From contig ML133437.1 of NCBI GenBank assembly GCA_003864495.1, forward strand, positions 248,001 through 312,000: DNA of 64,000 nucleotides, given 5' to 3'. The DNA is from Nemopilema nomurai (taxonomy: Eukaryota > Cnidaria > Scyphozoa > Rhizostomeae > Rhizostomatidae). Positions 35,468 through 46,384 of the stretch are shown one piece after another (the first letter of the stretch is position 1; the number at the start of each line of letters is the position of its first letter). The notes below the pieces were generated by a model. It was not told the origin of the DNA, did no database searches, and worked only from the letters and a program-made list of their open reading frames with translations. Position numbers and translations under genes: made by a program.

Positions 35468-36180
35468 CAGGGTTGCCAGATTGCTGAAACAGTCTGCGGC
35501 CAAAAGTTTCGTAGTTTCCGGCCAAATTCGGCCAAACATTCTCGCTCTATTTTCGGCCAAATTCGACCAAAAAAATCGTTCAAACAGCCAAATTTCGGCC
35601 AAATTTTCTACATTTATATTTTTCATCGGTGTAATAAAATGCGATTATAATCTTTTTACCAAACTTTTCAACCAGAGAGTTTTGACCAGGGTGTCAAAAG
35701 CAGCCGACGGCACTGAAAATGCATTTTGTAAGCTCTGTCGAACTCAAGTTGCACCGAGAGCATCCCGTCTGACTGATGCTTGATGCAATTATTCGGATTC
35801 GCACTCATCTACAGTTCCAAGGGAAGTGCTGCAAAGATTTCACAGTTACAAAGAACATGTTTGAACGCTTCACTTCACAGAACATGCACTCAAATGCAGA
35901 TTATGAGCAAGATGAAGACTTAATGAGAGAAGATGACGGACTAACGCTTTTAAAATATGTTTGAAGGATTTGATGTTTTGCTGAAAAGAAAGACTTAGAT
36001 ATTTGTTTACGTTCTACGCAGAAATTTACTGTCTTTTTCTTTTTTGCAAGTTTTCTACTTACGGCCAAAATTCGGCCAACTTTTTTCGTATCGGCCAAAA
36101 AAATTTTTGGCGGCCAAGGGCTTTACAAAACGGCCAAAATCGAGAAATTTGGCCGTCAAAACGGCCAAATGGCAACCCTG
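35468..36180 (+). mobile_element. Non-autonomous hAT-type DNA transposon
   Basis: 713 bp with terminal inverted repeats CAGGGTTGCCA ... TGGCAACCCTG and a perfect 8-bp target duplication ATGGAAAC (35460-35467 and 36181-36188), the hAT signature. Subterminal regions are full of GGCCAAA/TTTGGCC. Inside are remnants of a coding region: a BED-finger-like AFCKLCRTQVAPRASRL (about 35720-35780) and IRIRTHLQFQGKCCKDFTV (from about 35790), which resembles a hAT transposase end. Most of the transposase is deleted. It lies upstream of DDO-B. Confidence 0.92.
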
Positions 36181-36428
36181 ATGGAAACAACTCGAACAGA
36201 CACAGCTCTGCAAGGAGGTTGTGGGGTCATTTACCACATAATAAACTGTTACAACCTCCAAGACCTGCGAAATGGTTGCCTTATAATAGGGAGTGTTGAA
36301 CAAAAGCAGAGGACTGTGTCGTGATATCTGATTTCAACCTCATCCAATGAGCCGACCGTAGGTTTTGTTTTGTTTGGTTTTGCGCAGCGTCGCGGCAGTA
36401 GCTCCTGCACGATCAAACATTGAGGAAA

Positions 36429-39400
36429 ATGGCGAGTGTTGCAATAATTGGAGCTGGTATTGCGGGGTTGTCTACTGCATTCTACTTAAAAAAGTCAGAG
36501 CCATCAATCAGTGTTACAATTATAACCAAGGATCTTTCGCCGAGAACATGCAGTGATGTCGCCGCAGGTCTTTGGATACCATACATGTTGAGAAAGACAC
36601 CAAATGAGTTACAACGGTTTTTTGTTTTCCTTTAAGGCTGCGTTCACATTGCACAAGCATTTACCGGCGTCCAAGCGCAGTAGGTGGCAACGCATCTTTG
36701 CGAACGATTTCCTGTTCACATTGGCAAGCTTTTAAATGCGTGCATTTGATCAGCATTTGATTCAATTTGAACAATGTTTTTGGAAGTGTATCGTCTAGGA
36801 CTTAGAGAAAACACAAGCGCGTTGGATTGCGAGCTCCTCATGACCAAAATTGAAAAAAGCGTTGTAATCGCGATTTTACATCAAAATGTTGGGAAGAAGT
36901 CGCAGATATAATGCAGTGACAAGGTAAAGTGGAATTTCACATGCTGGAAATCAATTTTCCAAATTAGTTATACTTTGCCTTGGAACTTTTCCTGACGAAC
37001 TGTTAAAGTTGTTTTCCAGGCTTACTTTTTACCCCGATTAGCTCGTTGTCGAAAAGCTCACTTTCCCCACAGTATTGAGTAATGTTATTTCCCTGGCAGC
37101 TCCCGCGTTTTTTTCAAAGGGTGAACACCAAATCTGCGCTTTCCCAATATCATAATCTCTGATACATATTCAAAAATGAGAGTTTTCTCTAAGTCCTAGA
37201 CGATACACTTCCAAAAACATTGTTCAAATTGAATCAAATGCTGATCGAATGCACGCATTTAAAAGCTTGCCAATGTGAACAGGAAATCGTTCGCAAAGAT
37301 GCGTTGCCACCTACTGCGCTTGGACGCCGGTAAATGCTTGTGCAATGTGAACGCAGCCTTAGCATTTACAAGCGCGAGCATGGATTTCCGCTTGTCGAAA
37401 ATTGGCCAGTGTGAACACAGCAAGGGTTTGTATGGCGGAAAAGAAGGCGCCAGTAAATGCTTGTGCAATGTGAACGCTGCCTAAAAGTATGCACCTGATC
37501 CAGAAAACGACGTTTGAACCCCCTGCTGTTTGAATCCGAAACGTGTAAAAAGGTTTTGTAAAAGCGGTCTCCTTAGTTTTTATGTGAAAAAATCTTGATC
37601 AGGGCCCTACTAAGCAAAATAATATTCAGAATGTTTAACCTCCTCGTCTTTCAACTTACTAACTGTCAGATATGTAAAGAAGTTAGGTCCTTTGTACCCC
37701 TATGCTACTGTCTAAGCTATTTCTTGAAATAAGTGTACCGTAAATCCTCGAATAAGCCCCCTGAGGGCTTATTTATTTTTGATATTTTTGGGTGGGGGCT
37801 TATTCGAGGTTAGGGCTTATTCGAGGGGGGGGGGGGTTATAAAATTTTCTGAAACATGCCACATAAAAAGACAATTTTTGAAATTCGTTTCTTTTCACAA
37901 TATCAAAAATAACCTAAGTATAAAGTAACATTTGATTAAATTATTAACAAAAACATAAATTTTTATGGTAATTCACTAAAATGCCAAAGGCAACCTTAGG
38001 AGTCAAAAATCTACAAATCGAGGGGGGCTTATTTAAAGTTTGTAGTTCTAGGGTGGGGGCTTATTCGAGGGGGGGCTTTTTCGAGGGGGGGGGCCAATTC
38101 GAGGATTTACGGTACTTCCATATCGTGTTTCAACACTAGGAAGATTCCTGCCCCCTGTCACCAAACACAAAGAACATTTTCTCAAAAATATTTGCCCAAA
38201 AGTTAACATTCATTGCATTATTTATGTAATTTAATTATTAGCCAATAGTGCAGCCTTTTACTTTATTGTTTCTACTTTTGCTAGAAAATGGAGTGATGCC
38301 ACTTATGATTTGGCAAGTGAACTGTTAAAAAGACCAGATGCATCAGAAATTGGAGTTGCAGAATGGTCTGGGTATCAACTTTTTGATGTTGAGCAAAGTG
38401 AGGTAAGAGCGACAAGCACCAAAATGTGTGATTTGCATTATTAAATTGGCATTTGTCATGTACCCAGTGAAGTTTTTGTTTTATCAAGGAATTCTATGAG
38501 GAAAGAGGTGACAAGAAAATGCCACTGCCCAAGAAGAAGAGATAGGTTCTTGTGTGTAAATAATGTTCATCTCTAGCACAGTATCAATTTCTGACCATAG
38601 ATTTTGTCTGACTTTTTGCAAGATTGGTGCAATTTGTATTTAGAAGCTACTGGATCCTTAATACCTTTGACATCATGGGAGATTAATATAAGACATTTGT
38701 AGGAGCCTTTTTCTGGCACCACCGTAAAGACCACCATGAGTTGGTTTGCCTGGGTTGGCTTCTTTTGTTATCATTGTATAGAATGATGAATACAACACGC
38801 AAACATTTATGATCTTTCTAATATTGATTGTGCTGATGCTTTTGAGGTACAGTGACAGACTCCACCTGAGGTACAGTGACAGACTGTACCAAGGCCTTTA
38901 AATATTCTTTCTTCTAATTGATAGAGCTGTAACTCCTCTTGGGTAGGAACCCTTTCTGTTTTATGTGGTGATAGCCTTCGGCACTGCCCTAGCCAATTTA
39001 CTGACACTGGCAGGCGACATCCTCGCAAAAAAATCTCTCACCTGTAGAGAAATAAAAAACTTGTTTCACAGCATTATTTCCAATTTGAAAAGTCTTTACA
39101 GAAAGTCATCACAAGAGCACATCAAAAGCATATAACAAGGAACTTTTCTCTGCTTTTTTCACTTTTTGTTGGCTCTATAGTAAGACTGAACTCTGCTTAA
39201 AAGTTGGGATCAATTGATGTTCGTTTCACATCGATTTTTCCCTGCGGTAATGGAATGAATTGATAGAAGTTTCTCATTCCAGGGATTGTCCTAGCTATTG
39301 CAAAGTGAGTTTCCATGCATTTTCTTGGCTGTTAAATCTCAATTTGCGAGACAAAATAGAATTGAATGTCAGAAATTGAATGACACAGAAAGGAACGCAT

Positions 39401-42400
39401 AAAGGAAAGCGGCTTTTGGGCTGGGTGTTGTTCAAACAGTGAATGCTATCGACCATTCCATCGCGATTGCGGGAGACCGATGTCGTGACCAAACAGCAAG
39501 CCTTGGCTAATTTCAGCCTCATCTTTGTTTTTACTCAGCTGGTCAAATAAGTTTTCTGGCTGTCCGATTCTGAATGTGGTGATATTCCAGTATGAAAATT
39601 CTTTATTTTGAGATACATATAAATATAAAACATATATCAAATATTTCAGTTTATCAAATGCTAAGCAATTGTTCGTAGATGACACCCTGGTTCTCTCTCA
39701 GGTCCTGGGGGGCTTCCTTTAAACCAATAATATTGGACGGGTGATCACCCTAGTTAGCTGAGCGACACTGGCAGTTCGTCTCCATTGCGAAAATTCACTA
39801 CGAAAAAACCTCATATATAGGCGTAGGACAACGCATAATGCTTCTAACTTATGATTCAGATTGTTTTCTAAGGTGTATTACTTTATTCTAATTCATAGTT
39901 TCCTGAATGGCAACGGAGTGCACATGAAATGCGTTTCTTGACCATGGAAGAGATGAAAAACCTCTCTCCAAAGTGCAAGTATGCATACAAGTTTAATTTA
40001 ATATTGAATGTGCTAAATGTGCGAGTGTGGGCAAGTATTTACCAGTAGCAGATTCACGTGGAGGAGTGTTTGTCCTCCGACGAAACTCTCATTTTATGAC
40101 GACATTACTTCTGGTGTCAGTTGTGACGTCAAGATTGATTGTAGCCTTGCCGCCAGTCTGCAGACTCCGGTTGCCTCGAATAAAGCCTAACTAAAAATGA
40201 ATTGCTAAATAGATTTATTCGTTACTCACTTTGCGGTTGGAGCTTAGCCCGTCAACAGTTTTGTTGAGAAATTTTATTATACAAAGGCACATTAGTTCTT
40301 TGGTGAAGGAGACATGCGTTCCGCAAAGCACTGACTTGTTGCGTCATTGCCGTTGACCCTGAAACCCGAAACCACGCGAAAACTGGACGCCAGCTCTTTT
40401 TTAAAATTAGAAGACACCTCTGCATTCCAACAAAAGACACCGTTTGTTTACATTGTGACGTATCATTTGATGTCCTTACCAGAAAGTGGCCAGGGAAATA
40501 GATCCCCTGTTATCTCTTATTCATCCGTCACTCGTCATTAACGCTGTCTTTTTCAATGATTCATAGTTTTGCTTCGTTTCTCCAAAGATCTTTGAATTTC
40601 TTGCCATCCTTTCAAGTATTATTTCTTTACTATTGATATTTTATTATTGGAAGCAATTTTTTTTAATATGAGTTCAATCCATACATTTTATGAGCAACTA
40701 ATAAGTTGTATTCGAGAATTATATCGAATGCTTCCAAGCTGCTAAAAAGTTTCCATAGCTTGTACACAAAAATCAAACACGCATATAAAGTGGGCATTTA
40801 TTAGAAGCACATTTTTTTTATTGGTATACCGCTGGCATTTCCAAAATTGCCGATGAAATGCTGACGTCAACATCACACTTCCCTTCATGTTCGAGTCGTT
40901 TAATCTTCGCATCAAGCAGGTTGTGTGGGGCTAATTGCCCAGGATCCCAGGATATAAGCCCCCCTTTCAAATAAGCCGCCTCTCTATTAAGCCCCCTCCC
41001 TGTAGGACCTCGAAAACGTAATAAGCTAGACAGAGCTTTTACTTTGAAAATGGATGCAATTAATCTACCAATTTTTAATGGGACATTTCCCGACTTTCTC
41101 AACGGCACAGTTTCAAATATTTTTCCAGGGCCCACCCCTGGAGCCCCCATTCGTCCCCGGTGTTTAGAATCCCCTTCCCCACTTTGAAACGGCTGCACGG
41201 TCCTTGGGCAACTGCCCAGGATCTCTTTATCTCTAATTATTGCAATCGTCATTTTGGAATCGCGATGAGTACAGCTGAGGGTAGACTCCATTATGATCAG
41301 TTTCTTGTGCATCTCGCAAGATTATTTTACCAAAAGCTAAAGAATAGTTAAATCAATTTCCGAATTTTTCAGATCAGGATATTTTTTCAAGACGTACACA
41401 ATGGAGGGTGGAAAATACCTGCCATGGTTGTTGAAAAAGTAGGTAATCCCCGATTCCCATTTCATTAAGAATCTCATTTCTGAAATTGGACGGACAGAAA
41501 TGATGCATAGCATTCTTTGTTCCTTAGTGAAGTTGGCGTAAGTAAGTTAGTAAATGAAGTTCTTTTTGACAGGTAGAATTAGTCACTTTTGCGAAATTTA
41601 AAACTATCCGGACCCTCTTAAGTCAGAAAATTATTTACGAAATTTATGATATTTTGACTCATTACATTGAATAAATTTTTCTCTTAAAGATTAGCAAGAT
41701 TTAACATTTTTTCTTTTTACACGGACTAAAGTTTACAAAGGAATCTGCTAGTTGATAGTGTTCACTTTTAGATTTCGTGAAATGGGGGGAATTGTCGAAA
41801 TCAAGCAAGTTCATTCATTCGATGAGGTGGGGTTTTGCAGAACTCTTTATTTTGTAAAACATTTGATTTCAGAGATCAATCTTGTACTTTATTAATTATT
41901 AGATGTTTTTTTAATTTATTAGAGCCAAGAGATTGAAATTTAGGAATCCTTTTTCGTAACATATTAATTGTGACTTGCATCTCTCTGAATTAGAGGAACC
42001 CTCTTTAGTTTCTCGCACATATTAGTCTTGCTGGCTTTTAAAAAGGATCTGCGGATTAGAAATTTCCCCACCCAAATGTTTGCAGCTCTGGTCAGACTAT
42101 ACAGCAGAATTCCTAACGAGGCTGCATGAAAGATGTTTTTTAAGCTTGCAGATTCGTATGACGTAGTGGTCAACTGTACTGGTTTTGGTGCGAGAGAATT
42201 CTGTGGCGACCATTCGCTTGAACCAATTCGAGGGCAGGTCACGCGGTGAGCAAGGGTCATACAATTTTCGCGCTTTTTCTTTTCTGTAGACGGCAAGGCA
42301 GTCGACGTTCCCAAAAGGAGGAGTGCGCATTATGGCGGAGTGTGAATGTCTGTAGATGTTTTTGAACCCTTGAATGTTTCTTTCAGTAGCAGGTAGATAT

Positions 42401-44407
42401 CGATGTCAAAATGATCTTAATGTAAGATAGCTCTCAAAATCGTATGAAGCGATGTTAATTTGTATGATAGTGAATAAATTTAACTCCAGTACCTGTTGTT
42501 TTTCCAGGTGAAAGCTCCTTGGATCAAGCATTTCTACCTGATGGATTTTATCAATCGGGCGAAGGGTGAATCGACATATATTATTCCAAAGTAAATAGCT
42601 TCTTCGACCTTATGACGTAAATTATCTTTCAGGGCCTGGAAACTAATGGCAGGTCATATGCACTTTCTCCTTCCAAGATTCCTTCCATGATTGAAAAGAC
42701 GTAATTCTTTTTTGCTAGAAAGCAATGAGAGACATAATGTATTTGACAGTAGTTTGAAACAATAATTGACCTTATTAACCTCAATTAATAACCTATTTTA
42801 AAAATCTAAAGGTATGGAAGGGAAAGGTAGCTGTTTCTTTATCTGTTATTTCAAGAAATTTCCATGTTTGGCTTCATTGCAAAACCGGTTGAAGAAATCC
42901 CCCTAGAGCACATGATTTTGAAAAACTCAGAACGAAATATTAATGAATTATTAAGAGAATAGCAGGAGTATCTGATACCTTCTAGCAGATGACATCTAGA
43001 TAGAGCCTGTTATTTTAGGCGAAATTTCTCGCTCTTTACTAAGAACAGAGCCGTGATGATGTCATGGCTGCGGCGGTGAATGCTGCTTCTTCATTATTGC
43101 TTTTGTTTATTTTATTTTGTTGCAATTTCGGTTGCTATTCTATTTCGGTTGCTAGTTTGGATTCCGTGGTACTTGGTGGCACTGCGCAAGTTGGAAATTT
43201 CAATGAAGAAGTTGACAAGGATGACAAGGAGCGAATTTTGCGAGAAACGACGATTATAGTGCCAAGTTTAGCAGTGAGTAATTCAAACCTCTTCAGAACT
43301 ATGTCACGATAGGGTCTGGTAACGAGAAAGAAGTTATACTCTTAAAAATATCTTGAGCCATTATATGCTGATTACGAGAATGATTACAATCTTTTCTTAC
43401 GAACTTTCAATTTTGAATTTGGGACGTTGCAATTGAACCCCAAGTTATGTACTGAAATGGCATGGCTTCAACTATTCAATTTAAGGAGGCGCATTTTATG
43501 GCACTTCGATTTTGTTGTCATTATGAATAAGATATTTATTGACAATCGCATTGGAGGATCTTCAGATACTTGAATTCGTACCTTTTTTTAATCTTTTGAA
43601 TTAAAATTCTAGAAGACTGGTCGTTTTATTTTTCCTCACTGTCGCTTTTTCAGAACGCCGAATTCATATGTGACAAGGTCGGTCTTCGACCAAGCCGTCC
43701 AACTGTTAGATTGGAAATGGAAGAAGTCCCTGTCTCGGGATCCAGCCAGATGGGCAAAAAGATAAAGGTGCAATTTTGTTTACTTCAGTTGTGTGAATAC
43801 GGATCTGATTCAGAAGACATTTGTGTTTGTTACGTGATTAAACAAAGATTTTCGAGGTCCACGTTACACAAGACCTTAATCTACAATATTATTCAGAGAA
43901 GTCGGCCCGCAAACTAGTCTGATTTAAATAAGTTCTGTCCAGTTGTTCTTTTCCAGGCAAAGCTTCCTTCGCCTTCTTTCTAATGAACAAACTTTCGTGG
44001 GAACATTTCGACCTATCTTTTTCTAGAAAGAAGGGTGCTGGTATTTTTGCCTATATATTACTGTCCAACTGCACCATGCAAAATTCCAGTATACGCTCTG
44101 GATGGTGCATTTCTATGAAAGGACTATTGTAGTAAACAGTTCCTTTATATTACAAAGCTCTTTATTTTGACAACTCACCCCATTGGGAGTATCGTTTTTT
44201 GCGAAATAAATCCTACTCAAAGCCTTTTGTGTTTGCGTGTTCGTGTTAATATCGCTGTCACACCCGTGTTAGGTCGTGCATAATTATGGACATGGAGGAG
44301 CTGGAATCACTCTCCACTGGGGCTGTGCTGCTGATGCCGTGCAACTTGTTTTGAAGTGCATGGACAAAACGAAAGAACTTAGGCCCTTTCCAGTCTCAAA
44401 ATTGTGA
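36429..44407 (+). CDS. DDO: D-aspartate oxidase-like, copy B, probably disrupted at exon 6
   Basis: Paralogue of copy A, head to head with it. Exons: 36429-36616, 38285-38402, 39899-39978, 41373-41438, 41772-41826, 42145-42245, 42508-42590, 43156-43273, 43654-43767 and 44273-44407. It ends SKL like copy A. Exon 1 differs at nine of 62 residues and exon 3 at 13 of 80 bases, while exon 2 and exons 4-10 are almost identical to A. At the exon 6 donor copy A reads ACGCGGGTGAGC and B reads ACGCGGTGAGC. Splicing at the same GTGAGC therefore shifts the frame and stops at once in exon 7 (CG|G TGA). A weaker donor eight bases earlier (CAG|GTCACG, exon end 42237) would restore the frame with loss of three residues. 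The exon 1 donor is weak (CG|GTTTTT). It could be a young pseudogene, a variant enzyme or a sequencing error. Confidence 0.8.
36636..37481. mobile_element. PIF/Harbinger-type foldback MITE in DDO-B intron 1
   Basis: Outer ends GGCTGCGTTCACATTGCAC ... GTGCAATGTGAACGCTGCC are flanked by TAA on both sides (36633-36635 and 37482-37484), the 3-bp duplication typical of PIF/Harbinger. Long inverted arms (to about 36840 and from 37160) pair. A second right-type end (ACGCAGCCTTA) lies inside at 37351-37361, so the element is composite. No transposase. It begins 20 bp after DDO-B exon 1. Confidence 0.85.
37736..38114. mobile_element. MITE with TACCGTAAATCCTCGAAT ends
   Basis: 379 bp with inverted ends TACCGTAAATCCTCGAAT ... 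ATTCGAGGATTTACGGTA and G/C-rich GGGGGCTTATTCGAGG repeats inside. It may duplicate TA. It sits in DDO-B intron 1. Related GGGGGCTTA-type sequence also occurs inside both DDO arms (about 27470-27520 and 40950-41000). Confidence 0.85.
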
Positions 44408-44768
44408 AAAAGACTGATAGAAATGGCTCTGCTTAGATTTATGTATATTTTTCGTGGATATGCATGGATTTATTTCCGTTATGCACTGGGGATAGATGGG
44501 GTAAATATTCGTTGTTAGTGGGTTTTAGAATACTCTGGCAGCAATAAGCCGCCATTCCTTTGTAGCAATTCGCGTTTTTTGTCAATAGTTTTCCCGCGTT
44601 ACAATTGACGTCAGCATGCTATTGCCTTTTACAAGGAATCGATCTCTGTTTTTGGAATGCGAATGTAATTTTCTAATCTACGTTAATTTTTATATGTAAT
44701 TTTAGTCAAAAGAAATAGAGATTTTATTAAACATAAAGATGCCGCCTGATCCAGGCCGATTACAACTG
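40055..44768 (+). repeat. Arm B of the large inverted repeat
   Basis: Inverted partner of 23450-28413; contains DDO-B exons 4-10. It lacks the 243-bp MITE present in arm A and has small indels. Divergence rises toward the outer end. Confidence 0.92.
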
Positions 44769-46384
44769 GTTTGGTTTTTGCACCGGCCGAAGACTTGAGG
44801 CATTTGTAATATCCTTCGCTTTCTCTGAAAGGCTGTTCCCCATATTTTCTCAAACCCGGTTTCAAGATAATGTATATTGATAGCAATAGCCATGTTTTCG
44901 CTCCAGCCGCCATATTGATTTTGTTTCTGTTTTCAACTAATTTTTTAGGACAGTTAAACCGAAATTTCGTACCAAAAAGAGTGAAAGGAAACTTGGCGTA
45001 GGGTTCCTGTGGGTTGAAGGTTGTCCCTTCAGATGATGAGTAGAGTGGGAATGGTGCACAGCAGAAGGGGTAAAAAGTTTAGTCTTCCTGACCCGCGCAA
45101 ACAGAGTACCAGTAATAGTGGGTTGGTTGACATGAACCGCGTCTGCCTTTAACTGGCACCGCTACGTTTCTTCTGGGGTGGCTTTCCAGCGCTGGAGGGG
45201 CCCATAGGGCGTGGCAAGGCGGGTGTGGTAATTAAAGCAACTGCAATTGCAAAGTTTTACTTCAGTCAATTCTCAATGACGGAATTCAAGGAGACGCTCA
45301 TTCGGTTGTGGCCCAGAGAGATAAGACTTGATAGTCATAGTTTCGAATCAGTTGCGAAGCTTACGTGCTTGGTTTTAGATTTGTATATAGATTTAGAAAT
45401 TTATCATTTTATGAAAGGCCCGCTTTTGGAAATTCTGAGGGACATTGGTGGCGATTGTGCCATAGCCATCGGTCCAGTCCGCCCCCGGCCTTGAATAGTT
45501 TTTGCGAAACGTTGAGTTGGCATGCCTACAAGCAACTCTTTGTATTATTCCCTCAAAACAAAGAGGATATGATGTCTATGGTAATTGCTTCTGAACCGAG
45601 AAATGCGTGACGTTTAAGGTAGCTTAAGGTGAACATGAAGTCATCATCAATAAAAAAAGCAACAAAGCTTTCACCAACAGCATCAAAATATCCAAAGACA
45701 ATTAGAAGACGCTATGGTTGAGTCTAAAAATAGCTGCAAAATTATTTTACATCATTGATGGAACGTCACCAATCTGTCAGTGTTCCTGTTGTGTGATGCC
45801 ATTTCTTGCAAGTATTTTTTGAGTTTCTAATAATAGCTTTCGTTTAAAGCGCGATTTCTCTAGATTTGGTGAGTATTGCGTTTTACACCAGGAAGTTGCG
45901 GGAGTTCGTCGCTTCCCCGAAATTGTTTCGACTGACATCACAGTCATGCTTTAAAGGGAGCCACAATGATGAGGTGCCAAAACCACGAATCTATTGTTCG
46001 TCCAGAAATAACTTCGTGCCAGGCTGCCACATATTGTTACGAACTGTTACGAACAACTACCACGCTTCCCCTTCTGTTCTTGGACGACAAATGCGGGGAC
46101 TAAGACGCCATCAACCCACACAAGAAGTGTCAACATCCAGCGCGCAAAGACCTTCGAAACCCTGCGCTCACGTCATAACTGATTCATGAGGCTACTGGCA
46201 TTCACAATAGTGTGTGGCCGTTTTTGGAAGTTCTTTAAACAACAGAACTATCGACATCGCATTAGATCTCCTCACATCCTTAACCAACTGGCAGCTTACA
46301 ATCCTGCAGCTTTTTCTTTGCATGCTAGTCGTCATTGCTTTAGTTAATGTATACAAACAGCCTTCAGTGTTGATGTATTATTCA
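44769..46384. other. Intergenic stretch between DDO-B and the 177-bp satellite
   Basis: No recognisable gene. A 76-codon - strand ORF (44683-44913) starts ATGGCGGCTGGAGCG and has a hydrophobic N-terminus. + strand ORFs at 45225-45494 and 45866-46189 match nothing I know. None has a convincing partner exon. Confidence 0.4.

Noticed and set aside
38807..39028. 73-codon - strand ORF in DDO-B intron 2
   Set aside because: Contains a short local duplication (GAGGTACAGTGACAGACT) and no recognisable domain.
44683..44913. 76-codon - strand ORF starting MAAGAKTWLLL
   Set aside because: Plausible start context and hydrophobic end, but no known family and no splice partner found; partly inside the decayed edge of the inverted arm.
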